A DNA stretch of 64,000 nucleotides from a virus. Positions 8,375-17,100 of this stretch are shown one piece after another. The position numbers and the translations under genes were made by a program. The DNA lies in IMG/VR virus record IMGVR_UViG_3300013118_000321, positions 1 through 64,000 of that record. One strand, written 5' to 3'. The notes under the pieces are model-generated. The model was not told the DNA's origin. It did no database searches and worked only from the letters and a program-made list of their open reading frames with translations. Every line of letters begins with the position of its first letter. Positions within the stretch are counted from its first letter, which is position 1.

Positions 8375-9130
8375 TCAACCAAGAAGCTCATTAAATGCTG
8401 ATGAGACAGCATCTGTTTCAGACTTGACCTCCGTGTTGCCACCTCCACGAGTGATCTCGGACTTGTCCGTATCGCCACTAAGATGTGCATCTAGGATTCC
8501 TCTCACTTCTTCGGTCGTCTTTCTTTCAAAGACACTGTCAATGTTCGGAACCTTTTCCAACAACTCTGCACATCGCTCGTCGCCGCCCACAGCGTCGTCA
8601 CAAAGAACCGACTTGCGAGGGCGTGGTCGAATGTCTGTTGTAGGATAAGAAGCACCAGGCTGCTTACCGTACATCAACTTGAGGTCATTACCGTCCTCTG
8701 GATCAGTAATATCCCCATAATCAGGATCAAGGACGATGCCGAGAAGTTTCTGGTATGCTAACTTACCATAACCCCAGACCTTGACGCCTTCTGCCTCTTC
8801 CCCTCTCACCAAGACGGGTGAAAAGAATCTCTGCTTCGCAAACATACCCTTGGCGAGTTGCTTGCTCTCTTCGGTGCCTTCGTTCCATAGTTGATTTGCG
8901 AAATCACAGACTGGACACTTATCTCCGAAGTTTCGTTTTGGACACAAGAAGGATTGATCACCCACTCCATAGTGGAAAAACTTCTCCTTGAATGGGTCGC
9001 CATCCGCTGTCGGAACAATACGAATATTGTTCTCACCATCTTGTGGACGCCAGAAGTTGTTCTTCTTACCGTCACCCTTTCCTGATAATGAAGCCATCTT
9101 TTGCTTCATAAGATCTAAATTCAGTGCCAT
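8375..9130 (-). CDS. Single-stranded DNA-binding protein, T4 gp32-like
   Basis: A 251-residue gp32-type SSB. The zinc site is conserved with T4 spacing logic: H53, C63, C72 and C75 in SFLCPKRNFGDKCPVC (T4: H64, C77, C87, C90). The N-terminal basic LSGKGDGKKN region corresponds to the cooperativity domain, and the C-terminus ends in a mildly acidic tail (SETDAVSSAFNELLG) as in SSBs that recruit partners. AGGAGG precedes the ATG. It is preceded by a 112-base leader with a strong promoter and a stem-loop, and followed by uvsX, its functional partner. Confidence 0.88.
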   Translation of the reverse strand: MALNLDLMKQKMASLSGKGDGKKNNFWRPQDGENNIRIVPTADGDPFKEKFFHYGVGDQSFLCPKRNFGDKCPVCDFANQLWNEGTEESKQLAKGMFAKQRFFSPVLVRGEEAEGVKVWGYGKLAYQKLLGIVLDPDYGDITDPEDGNDLKLMYGKQPGASYPTTDIRPRPRKSVLCDDAVGGDERCAELLEKVPNIDSVFERKTTEEVRGILDAHLSGDTDKSEITRGGGNTEVKSETDAVSSAFNELLG

Positions 9131-9182
9131 TTTTATTACCTCCTATGGTATGTTATTTTTTTGCACACTTTCGGCTATAGCG

Positions 9183-9202
9183 GGTCAGCAAATCTTCTGA
9201 CC
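9183..9202 (-). promoter_or_regulatory. Stem-loop in the SSB mRNA leader
   Basis: A perfect 6-bp stem GGTCAG/CTGACC with an 8-base loop, lying just downstream of the predicted start of the SSB transcript. The loop contains UUUG, which could pair with CAAA further along the leader. T4 gp32 represses its own mRNA through a 5' pseudoknot, so this is a candidate autoregulatory operator. The hairpin is seen; the pseudoknot and function are inferred. Confidence 0.4.
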
Positions 9203-9212
9203 AACTTTCTAT

Positions 9213-9241
9213 ACTATACTAAACGTTTTTTTGTTTGTCAA
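9213..9241 (-). promoter_or_regulatory. Consensus sigma70-type promoter for SSB-uvsX
   Basis: Minus-strand TTGACA (9236-9241), 17-base spacer ending TTTAG, then TATAGT (9213-9218). The -35 is a perfect match to the sigma70 consensus with optimal spacing. Nearly the same sequence recurs at 10513-10541. It drives the gp32-like gene starting at 9130. Confidence 0.88.
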
Positions 9242-9242
9242 C

Positions 9243-10481
9243 TTAATTGTCTAATTCTTTAAAGTTTTTTCTTACGTGATCGATGTCGTAAAGTTGCCCA
9301 ACAGTCTCTACTGGATAAGATTGCGATTGCCCCATATACTTGACATTCAAGGTGACGCTTGGATAGGCGTCGCCGATAAGACGATCTAGGTAATCGTGAA
9401 ACTTAATTCGATGATTGTGCAAGTTTTTATCACCGCCCGAACCGGTAAGAGAAACTAGGACTCTAACTTCTTCTGGCAGTGCGCCGTTGTTCTGCTCCCG
9501 ATGGTTCACAATCATGTTCCACAAGTCTCCACAGATCTGTCTTTTTGTGCCGTTTGCTTTTCCACTGTGTCTCTTGACGATAACCTTGTTAGAGTTTACG
9601 GACTCCTTCTCTTCTGATTCCATCTTAATCATTTCTGCATCAGAATATGAATACGCTGCTTTTTGTTCTTGATAGCACCAACTATTAAACACATTCGTAA
9701 TACACTTTGTTGCATATTCCTCGGACCAACGATATCCACTATCTTTGATAACATCTGGAAGCAAAAAATCAACGATTTTAGTTCTCAACCTACCTCGCTG
9801 ACTCTTCAGTGATCTTCTAGTAGAATTGTCAATCCTTTGATCTTCAAGTTGGCGGTTAATCTGATTGACAGCGGCAATCTCGTCTTGCAAGACGCCAGAA
9901 CCTGTTGTTAGCGCAGAAGCAATGCCATTCTTAATTGCTGCCTCACTGTTTGGTTCTCCGTTGTCTGGATGAGAATTTAGTTGTCTCAAATATCTGTTCT
10001 TCTCATATCTTGTTTTAAGTGACATGAAATCCCTATCCAATATTGCTGGAAAATAAGTAAGATTTGTCAGAGGAAGCATTGCGTCCCTGTTGAATCCTCC
10101 TATGCCCTCTAGAATATGGGTTACGTTGTTCAAATTATTGTATGGTATGAGATTTAGGGGGGTTCTAATTCCAAACTCTAATTTTCCACGCTCATTAAGT
10201 ACACCCTGATTCGCTTGAGCGGCAAACTGTTTGACCTTCGCATGATTGATTGTATCAGGGCGCACCTGATACTTTGACCTTTGCTTATTGTAGACCTGCT
10301 CACCTACCTTCACAGCGATTAATCCTTCAATGTGTTCTTTGTGGTTTGAATCAAACATTTCTGGTTTAAATGCATTGTTTTCGTTACAACACTGCTTGAT
10401 TCTCTCAGGCGTGTTGCAGTACTCAATAATCTGCTGAAACACGTCCTTGGTTTGTGGAAAATCCACTACGTTGTGAGGCAT
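9243..10481 (-). CDS. Hypothetical protein (412 residues), early-promoter gene
   Basis: I do not recognise this protein. It is soluble, rich in Asn and Gln, with no membrane segment or signal peptide and no nucleotide-binding loop I can see. A basic, helical middle (about residues 190-235, RQLEDQRIDNSTRRSLKSQRGRLRTKIVDF) is followed by KVIVKRHSGKANGTKRQICGDLW, which could contact nucleic acid. A Cys pair lies near the N-terminus (QCCNEN). GGAGGG precedes the ATG, and it has its own copy of the strong sigma70-type promoter (10513-10541), giving it single-gene early expression between thymidine kinase and SSB. Its position suggests a role in replication or host take-over, which is inference only. 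Confidence 0.8.
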   Translation of the reverse strand: MPHNVVDFPQTKDVFQQIIEYCNTPERIKQCCNENNAFKPEMFDSNHKEHIEGLIAVKVGEQVYNKQRSKYQVRPDTINHAKVKQFAAQANQGVLNERGKLEFGIRTPLNLIPYNNLNNVTHILEGIGGFNRDAMLPLTNLTYFPAILDRDFMSLKTRYEKNRYLRQLNSHPDNGEPNSEAAIKNGIASALTTGSGVLQDEIAAVNQINRQLEDQRIDNSTRRSLKSQRGRLRTKIVDFLLPDVIKDSGYRWSEEYATKCITNVFNSWCYQEQKAAYSYSDAEMIKMESEEKESVNSNKVIVKRHSGKANGTKRQICGDLWNMIVNHREQNNGALPEEVRVLVSLTGSGGDKNLHNHRIKFHDYLDRLIGDAYPSVTLNVKYMGQSQSYPVETVGQLYDIDHVRKNFKELDN

Positions 10482-10512
10482 TTGGGCCCTCCTTTTCTTT
10501 TATTGTTTTTAT

Positions 10513-10541
10513 ACTATACTAAATGTTTATTTGCTTGTCAA
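10513..10541 (-). promoter_or_regulatory. Consensus sigma70-type promoter for the 412-residue gene
   Basis: Minus-strand TTGACA (10536-10541), 17-base spacer ending TTTAG, then TATAGT (10513-10518). It is a near copy of the promoter at 9213-9241. The -35 lies inside the 3' end of the thymidine kinase gene; the first downstream start is at 10481. Confidence 0.87.
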
Positions 10542-11081
10542 CTGTTTTTTGTAATGTTTGAAACATCTTGGTTCATACATTTCTGAACCGCCAATTAATA
10601 ACTCTCTGTCGTCCTCAAACTTTCTAAAAGTGAAGTAAGCATCTCTACCACACTTAGAGCAGACTGATGGACACTTCACCACGTTCGTTGCCCAGGGCAT
10701 CATCTTTGACACTTCCTTAAAAGGTTCTGCCTTTGAGGATAGGTCCAGACTCGATACTAACACAGAGACACCTGACTTGTAAAGACTTATTGCAACATTA
10801 CTTACACCTTTTATCATAAACGCTTCGTCGATGGCAACCACTTCGGCGGGACTCTCCTTTAGATGTCGGAGAATGTCTGCTCCAGACGTAACGCAATGCG
10901 CATCGATGCGTCCACCGTTGTGAGTCACTATCTCTCCAGCAGAGTACCTGTCGTCGATCATTGGTTTAAATGCCAGGATCTTCTTTCCTTGATATTTGTA
11001 TCTTTCCAGTGCTGCAATAAGTCTTGTTGTCTTTGATCCGAACATTGGACCAACAAACATGACTAGGTCAGGGTTTTTCAA
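10527..11081 (-). CDS. tdk: Thymidine kinase (type II)
   Basis: A 184-residue TK1-type enzyme that phosphorylates thymidine to dTMP. Walker A GPMFGSKT is at 11-18, the catalytic Glu lies in VVAIDEAF, and the lasso/zinc region has three Cys of the usual set in CPSVCSKCG with a fourth in YEPRCFKHY. Length is normal for the family. It is part of the operon with the polymerase-like and tubulin-like genes and complements ThyX: one salvages thymidine, the other makes dTMP de novo. The 3' end overlaps the -35 of the next promoter. Confidence 0.93.
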   Translation of the reverse strand: MKNPDLVMFVGPMFGSKTTRLIAALERYKYQGKKILAFKPMIDDRYSAGEIVTHNGGRIDAHCVTSGADILRHLKESPAEVVAIDEAFMIKGVSNVAISLYKSGVSVLVSSLDLSSKAEPFKEVSKMMPWATNVVKCPSVCSKCGRDAYFTFRKFEDDRELLIGGSEMYEPRCFKHYKKQLTSK

Positions 11082-11093
11082 CTTAATCTCTCT

Positions 11094-11930
11094 TTAAAAA
11101 TCTTGTACTTTTGAAGAATATGTCTTTATATAACAAAAATCTGTCTCATACTGAGTCTCGTAGACTCCGTAACTGTACTTGCACAGTTCTTCGTTTTTGT
11201 CTTTAATTAATTTTATAATATTTCTCTGCAGATTTTTGTCTTCTGCTAAACTTTGTTGAGAAATACCGTAATAAAGTCTGGTGTCCATTTTGTTTGTCAA
11301 GGGATACAGCAAACTTTCTTTTCCCTCTTTCATATCTAAAACTCCCAGAGTGCAAACTCTCCTAGAATCGTTTACTATCGAAAAGTTACTCACCTCTGCA
11401 TCCTGGTGGTCAAACACCATAACCATGTGGAAAACAGAAGCGATCAAACTGTTGATTGCAGGGTAATACTCTTTTATACTCGCATCTTCAACCAGTGTGT
11501 CCATTTCAGAGTTGCTTGTCAAGTATATGTTTTTAAATATGCCTGACCTAGTATACTCCTGCATTATAGAGAATACCATCCTTTCATGCATCAACTGTTT
11601 TTCGTCAAGAAGGTCTAACTCTGGTCTAACGCAGACAACTGTAATTTCTTTGTCTCTAATTTGATACAAAAACTTGAGTGCAATAGACGAAACAAAACTC
11701 GAACCGCTAAGTACAAAGATTACCTTATCTTTTATCTTGTCTTTCAGTCTTTTCGGTATTGTCTTGAAAGATTCTTCGTACTCTTCTGGGGTTTCTTTCT
11801 TTTTTACAACCAGTTTATCTTTCCACTCAACAGAGGAATCATCTACGCAAATAACATTGTACTGAGAGTATTTGTCGAACTGCATGGCAACGCGGCATCC
11901 GACACCGCCTAATCCTATTACTGTATACAT
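11094..11930 (-). CDS. Candidate divergent tubulin/FtsZ-like GTPase
   Basis: A 278-residue protein starting with a strand and glycine loop (VIGLGGVGCRVAMQF), like the first loop of FtsZ and tubulin (GVGGGGxNA). A strand plus Gly/Ser loop, FVLSGSSFVSSIALKFL, sits where FtsZ has its GTP-binding GGGTGTGAAP. Then comes ITVVCVRPELDLLDEKQLMHER, like FtsZ's TVAVVTKPFPFEG...R, and NIYLTSNSEMDTLVED...YYPAINSLIASVF, like FtsZ's ITIPNDKLL...FxxANDVL. The order of elements fits well, but the GTP loop is degenerate and the T7 loop is not clear. A Rossmann-fold enzyme (ThiF-like) is the alternative. It overlaps the polymerase stop by one base, so the two are co-translated. If tubulin-like, it may position replicating DNA, as PhuZ does in jumbo phages. 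Confidence 0.45.
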   Translation of the reverse strand: MYTVIGLGGVGCRVAMQFDKYSQYNVICVDDSSVEWKDKLVVKKKETPEEYEESFKTIPKRLKDKIKDKVIFVLSGSSFVSSIALKFLYQIRDKEITVVCVRPELDLLDEKQLMHERMVFSIMQEYTRSGIFKNIYLTSNSEMDTLVEDASIKEYYPAINSLIASVFHMVMVFDHQDAEVSNFSIVNDSRRVCTLGVLDMKEGKESLLYPLTNKMDTRLYYGISQQSLAEDKNLQRNIIKLIKDKNEELCKYSYGVYETQYETDFCYIKTYSSKVQDF

Positions 11931-13048
11931 TAAACCTCTTTCATTTCCCCAAAGTTTTTACCGATACCAGAGTTGACAACGTACTTTCCAAACCTAGTGT
12001 CTGCAAATATACTCTTCGCCTCCAAAAACTTTTCTTTATCTTCTTTAGCAAAATCCAGTATAACAGAGTCGTGAAGCAAATAACAGATTTTTGTTCTAAA
12101 TCCTTTAAAAAAATCTCTCAACTTATATGCCTGCTCGATGCAGACATCACTGCTCGTGCTTTGAACAATATAGTTTAGTGCCCTTCTTTCATCAGTTTCA
12201 ATATATCGCAAAAAGGGGGTCTTTACGCCGTCTTTGTGACGATAGTTATCTTTGACCCAATCCCTGTTGTAAAGTCTCTCCAGCAGAGGATCTCGCGCTT
12301 CAGGGTTATATAACCAGGCGAAAGTTCGCTTCTTCATCTCCTCTCGGGTGATCTCGTCAGATGTCTGTTGCATATTCCATTCATGAATGTCGTTCAATGG
12401 TTGTTCCTTGCCCGAAAGTGCAAGGAGTGTACGCAACTCTGCAGCGTTGAAGTCAAATTCGACAAAGAGGTCATTCGATGGTTCCAAAGAGGATCTGTCT
12501 TCCCTTTTCATGGTCAGGATAGGTATACCAGACTTCTTGTTGGACAACCTGCCTGTCCTCGTTCCAAAGATACTATAATTTGTGTTCTTCAGTTCCCCAT
12601 TGTAAAGGTTGCTCTTGGCATTCATCTCTTCTGTTAGGATGTGTGCCTTTTTGAGTACATCGTAGTGCGCTGGCTTTCGAATATTCTCAAATGCATGCTT
12701 TATAATGTTTCCTTTGTCCTTTAGAAAGTCAAGCAAAATATCGGAAGGTATATAATCATATATACAGTGATCCTGCAGGTTACATTTCGATGTAACGACA
12801 GATTTCATGATTGCGGAAATTCTTCCCGAGGTACACTTCCAAGAATCAAGAATGAAAATCGGGCAGACCGATTCTATCTCCCCATCTGAGGTGTACAAAT
12901 ATGCATAGTCCACATCGTCCCTATCTGAGAGGTGATCTGTGTGCCTCCACGTCTTATTGAGTTCTGGTAGATTTTGGAAATCTGCCAAATCACCAGAGAC
13001 GTACATTTTCAAGCACTTCTTGTTATTGTCAATTATCTGAAAATACAT
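11930..13048 (-). CDS. Minimal family A DNA polymerase (palm/fingers only)
   Basis: A 372-residue protein carrying the motifs of family A polymerases in order: GTRTGRLSN (162-170, the TxTGRLSS thumb/palm motif), motif A FVEFDFNAAELRTLLALSG with catalytic D199 (about 195-213), motif B/O-helix KKRTFAWLYNP (239-249), ALNYIVQSTSSDV (290-302, like PIQGTAAD), and motif C LLHDSVILDF with catalytic D327. Motif C has HDS where Pol I has HDE. Pol I Klenow is about 600 residues and T7 polymerase 704; here the N-terminal about 130 residues cannot hold a 3'-5' exonuclease. It lies in a tight operon with an unknown gene upstream and a tubulin-like gene downstream. Whether it is the main replicase or an accessory polymerase is unknown; a family B enzyme could lie outside the window. 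Confidence 0.8.
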   Translation of the reverse strand: MYFQIIDNNKKCLKMYVSGDLADFQNLPELNKTWRHTDHLSDRDDVDYAYLYTSDGEIESVCPIFILDSWKCTSGRISAIMKSVVTSKCNLQDHCIYDYIPSDILLDFLKDKGNIIKHAFENIRKPAHYDVLKKAHILTEEMNAKSNLYNGELKNTNYSIFGTRTGRLSNKKSGIPILTMKREDRSSLEPSNDLFVEFDFNAAELRTLLALSGKEQPLNDIHEWNMQQTSDEITREEMKKRTFAWLYNPEARDPLLERLYNRDWVKDNYRHKDGVKTPFLRYIETDERRALNYIVQSTSSDVCIEQAYKLRDFFKGFRTKICYLLHDSVILDFAKEDKEKFLEAKSIFADTRFGKYVVNSGIGKNFGEMKEV

Positions 13049-14151
13049 TATCTATAAATATCTGTCTTTATTTCAAGGATTTTTCTCTCTACATAATCCA
13101 TAGATCTTTCAAACCCTTCCTTTATGAGCAAACTATAACAGTTTTCAAGAAGTCTGTCAATCTTTGTTTTAGGAATATTTATTTTTTCTTCTAATACGAG
13201 GATTTTAACATACAGCTGAAACCACTTCTTATCCCCATATGCCGCGACAGCTGCGGAGGCAGGCGTTCTACTTGTGATAGTTGTACCCCTTAACAAGGAC
13301 CCATCCTTACATATCTTATATGTGGCCGTCTCTCCGTGAGCCGCGGTCAAGAGATCGTACCAGGACCCAATGCTATATTTGATCTTGTCTAGGTCGAAAC
13401 CGCGACAGTTATAGTAAAAAGAACTTTGTATATCAGATTCGACACCAACGTATTGGCTGGCATATTCAAGCATTTGTCTGCTTTTGATGTTTGCGACTAG
13501 TGCCCAAGGCGCGTGGGCCATTAGGGAGAACCCATGTTGCGCTGCAAGATTAGCATATGCATCAAAAGAAGGACTGTTGATAATTTTCAACTTGGTTTCT
13601 ATTCCGTCGACTGAATGTGATGCCTTCATTAATTCTATAACCAATCCAGTACCATGAATTGGACATAATCCAGATTTAACAAACCTGGAGTAAGTCACTG
13701 GAGACTGGTGCGAATAGTCTTTAATGGCAAGCAATACAACTTCCACAAACTGATCAAGACTTTTTATGCTATCCTTTCGCGGTAAAATATACTCGGAATA
13801 AATCACACTAAATAAATTTTCTAATTGCCTATCATACAATTCTAGCGGATTTACATACCCCCTCTGTGCCACAATGATTGGTATTCCCTCTATGGGGTGA
13901 GACAACCTCTCATATTTAGCAGAAAATTCAACAAACGCATCAACAACAAAATTCAGAGCACTAATCTCAGTGCCTGGGATTTGCTCTATTGCTGAGTGGT
14001 TCAATGGGGCGATAGACTTACCATTCGAATCGATACGTCCATACATCTGATGTTTCGGAGACCTATTATCAAAAGACTCAAGACTGGGTTCGAATTGAAT
14101 CTCGCGCATATATCCTAAATTTTCTAGAAATTTTCTTTTTGAATCAGTCAT
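13048..14151 (-). CDS. Hypothetical protein coupled to the PolA-like gene
   Basis: A 367-residue soluble protein that I do not recognise. It contains GLCPIHGTGLVIELMKASHS (about residue 171 on), a short motif that could bind a metal or ligand, and a helical C-terminus (ERKILEIKTDIYR). No exonuclease motifs (DxE...D) or nucleotide-binding loop are apparent. Its stop overlaps the start of the short family A polymerase by one base, so the two are probably made together. That coupling makes it a candidate subunit or processivity partner, but an unrelated structural role following the hub gene is equally possible. It overlaps the upstream hub gene by 8 bases. Confidence 0.75.
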   Translation of the reverse strand: MTDSKRKFLENLGYMREIQFEPSLESFDNRSPKHQMYGRIDSNGKSIAPLNHSAIEQIPGTEISALNFVVDAFVEFSAKYERLSHPIEGIPIIVAQRGYVNPLELYDRQLENLFSVIYSEYILPRKDSIKSLDQFVEVVLLAIKDYSHQSPVTYSRFVKSGLCPIHGTGLVIELMKASHSVDGIETKLKIINSPSFDAYANLAAQHGFSLMAHAPWALVANIKSRQMLEYASQYVGVESDIQSSFYYNCRGFDLDKIKYSIGSWYDLLTAAHGETATYKICKDGSLLRGTTITSRTPASAAVAAYGDKKWFQLYVKILVLEEKINIPKTKIDRLLENCYSLLIKEGFERSMDYVERKILEIKTDIYR

Positions 14152-17100
14152 TAATCATCGCCACCGTCTCGGCATCTGTCAAGGTGTCTCCTCTTTCTAT
14201 CTTTCTCATAATACGCGCAAGATTTCTTTCTTTTTTGGCCGTGGCTTGCCTCTCCAGAAGACGTTTCTTTTCTTCTTTGCTCTTGGGTTTGATTGCCTCG
14301 ATGGCCTCAGCCCAATCTACGGTCGATTCATTATAACACTTAAAGGAAGTCGAAAACCCTGATGAATCAATCTTGTGTTCCACGTTAATAACGTTATAAA
14401 GTCCAGTTAGTCCAACCTCCTTAAAAACTGGTGAATCAGAAATATCTGCGACACCTATCAAACTCGGCTTAACAAAAAAGGATAATCCAGGGTAAAAATC
14501 TATCAACCCGAAGCTCGTTATATCGACATTGTAAAGCTGCGGTATCATAATCAGGCCATTCTCCGATCTAAATCCTTTTTCTATGTTATCATCTTGCTTT
14601 GCCTTCATGCTTTGGTTCTCCACCTGCTTGAAAGAAATTTTTCTTATTATGCTCTTATCCTTGCCCACTTCCCATTTCGTTAATCTTAGTGCATCTTGGA
14701 TATTAAGTTCTGTCGAAGCTTGAGACATTGTGTAATAGTACACCGTTTCATCACCCCCGCCTTGTCCGTACCCTTCTGCATAGAGTTTGTCAACTGATGG
14801 CGCTGTGCGCAATTTTTTAATCTTTTCTGGCGTAGTCCTGAATTGACCCACTTTCATACTATATGCTGATGTGTGTTTTCCAGAATCCAGAACATAATCC
14901 CCTTGATTGTAGTACCTCTGCACTTCCCTCAATAACGATGTTATTAATTTCTGCAACGTGAACCTTCTTGCTGTTGACTGTTCGAAATCCTTCATGATCT
15001 TTTGATAAGTTTCCAGCGCAATAGGTATTTTATATAAATTATAAAAGTCACGATTGATACGAATATTTCCCAACATCACACTGACTTTATCTTTCTCCAG
15101 CACCTTGACACTTTCGCTAACTTTCAAAAATGAAGAAATTATATCCCCCATTGTAAAAAACAGAACAGCATGCTCGCTGTCGAGTGTCGCCAATACCTGG
15201 GCGTGGCGGGCCAACTCATCATCAAGTTCTTTTTGAGCTTTCGCTACCTGCACTGATAATGGATCATCGAACCAACCGTCGTCGTTTCCTTTCTTGGCTC
15301 TCTCAAGTTTGTCTTGTAGAACCTTCACCTTTTTGGCATGGGTTTTGTTTTCTTCATCGAGGACAGCCTTTCGACCTTTTTTGGTTTTGCCATCTCCCTC
15401 GGCAATCAGATCGACTTTAGATTTTATTTTCTTGGTGGGGTTGTCACTTTCAGTAGTCTTTTTAGTAGGAGATATCTCTATGTATGACTTATCAGTACCA
15501 GGCAGGCGATAATTTGCGCTATCAGCGGCGGCCTGTTCTTCCATTATACTCAACCCTGGAAGTTCATTACCTTCAGAATCTTTAGTTACGAGCATTCTTT
15601 GAACCTTTACTCGCTTTTCTTCTGGTTTTAAGAATTCCTCATCCAGCGTCTTAGAAACCTGCATCCTAAATCTACATACTCTTCTAAAGTCCACAACTTT
15701 CTGTGATCCACCAGTTGTACGCATCTTCGGAGGGAGCATCTGGTCGTCAGCAAAATTTAACTTATAGAAGTGGGGCCTCATAACCCTATTAAAGGCAGTA
15801 TCGAACAACTTCTCTCTGTATGCTTTTCCTTCTATTGCGAACCTGTACATCTTGCTATTATCTGTCAGATGATTTAGTACGGCATTTATCTTCTTTGTCT
15901 TCTTTTGTTGAAAATAATCAGTGTGGACACTTATGTGAGTGGTCACTTGGTTGTGTTCCTTTTTGGGAATCTTCTTGAAAAAGGTTCGGATCTTCTTCTT
16001 AGTATCGTCGGAAGCAGTCGGATGCACCCTATTAATATACTCGTTCACGACCCTCTGTATATTTCTGTTCAAAGTCGGTTGTGTTTCTTTGGCCATTTGA
16101 GAGATTAATCCATCATAATAACTGTGGACGTGTGAGTCACCGTCGGACATTACATCAATATCTTGAAATACCTCACTGGTTCTTGAAACATAATCACACT
16201 GAAGCATGAAAGACCCATCCTCATTGAAGTTGAATGAGTGTTTGTAATAACTCATGACAAAAGTCTTCAATTGCCTCTTCAATGACTTTACTTGCAGGGG
16301 TGTATAGTTAAGTGATTTGATTGTCTCCGAACTGGGCATGTTCCACCCCACTGTCAACATAAGGTCTTTTGGACTACCGTCTTCGGACCCTAACCCCTCT
16401 GGCTGAATAAGTGGCAAATACAATTCACGTCCTCTCTTGCTGCTAAAAACAGACAAGTTGGATCCATAAAAAGTTATAGTTGAATCAATGTCTCTCTTGG
16501 CGGTCTCTGGGGTGTCACCTGCAAGACGAATTGTTAAATCTTGAAGACCCAGAACACTCTGGAAGTTATTAAGGGCAGTAATTCCTGTCCTTTTTTGAGT
16601 TGATAATCCCCTATTTTGAATGGGGATCGGTTTCTTTGTTTTCTTTTCGCGGTTATATACGAAGAACTCCACCCTTGGTGTTAAAGCAGCGAGTTGGGCA
16701 TTATTAAGAGTGACAAGTGGATTTACTAAAAACCCCTCATAGTCCTTATTTTTGACATACTCCATTTTAAAACTAAAAATATTGGTGAGTCTGTTTGTGT
16801 CCAGTCCTGACTTTATCGAAAAAACGCGGCCTTTTGCTGCGATCGCAGAGGTGCGGGTCATGGCAGTTGTGTTCATTATGTGCGCTCCATACATGCTTAG
16901 TAGGTGCTGATCCTTTGTTCCCTTTCTTAAGGATATATAGTTTTGTCGGATTCTATCAAAAGTGAATTCTGCGAATTGAGGTTTTATTGGGTTATCCAGT
17001 GCATGGTCTTCTGTTGCCGTTTCTTGTTCAATTTCTGCAACGACTTCTGAGTCTGTACCGTACGCGGAGAGTAGTTTACCCGTTGTGGCGGCCGTTCCTA

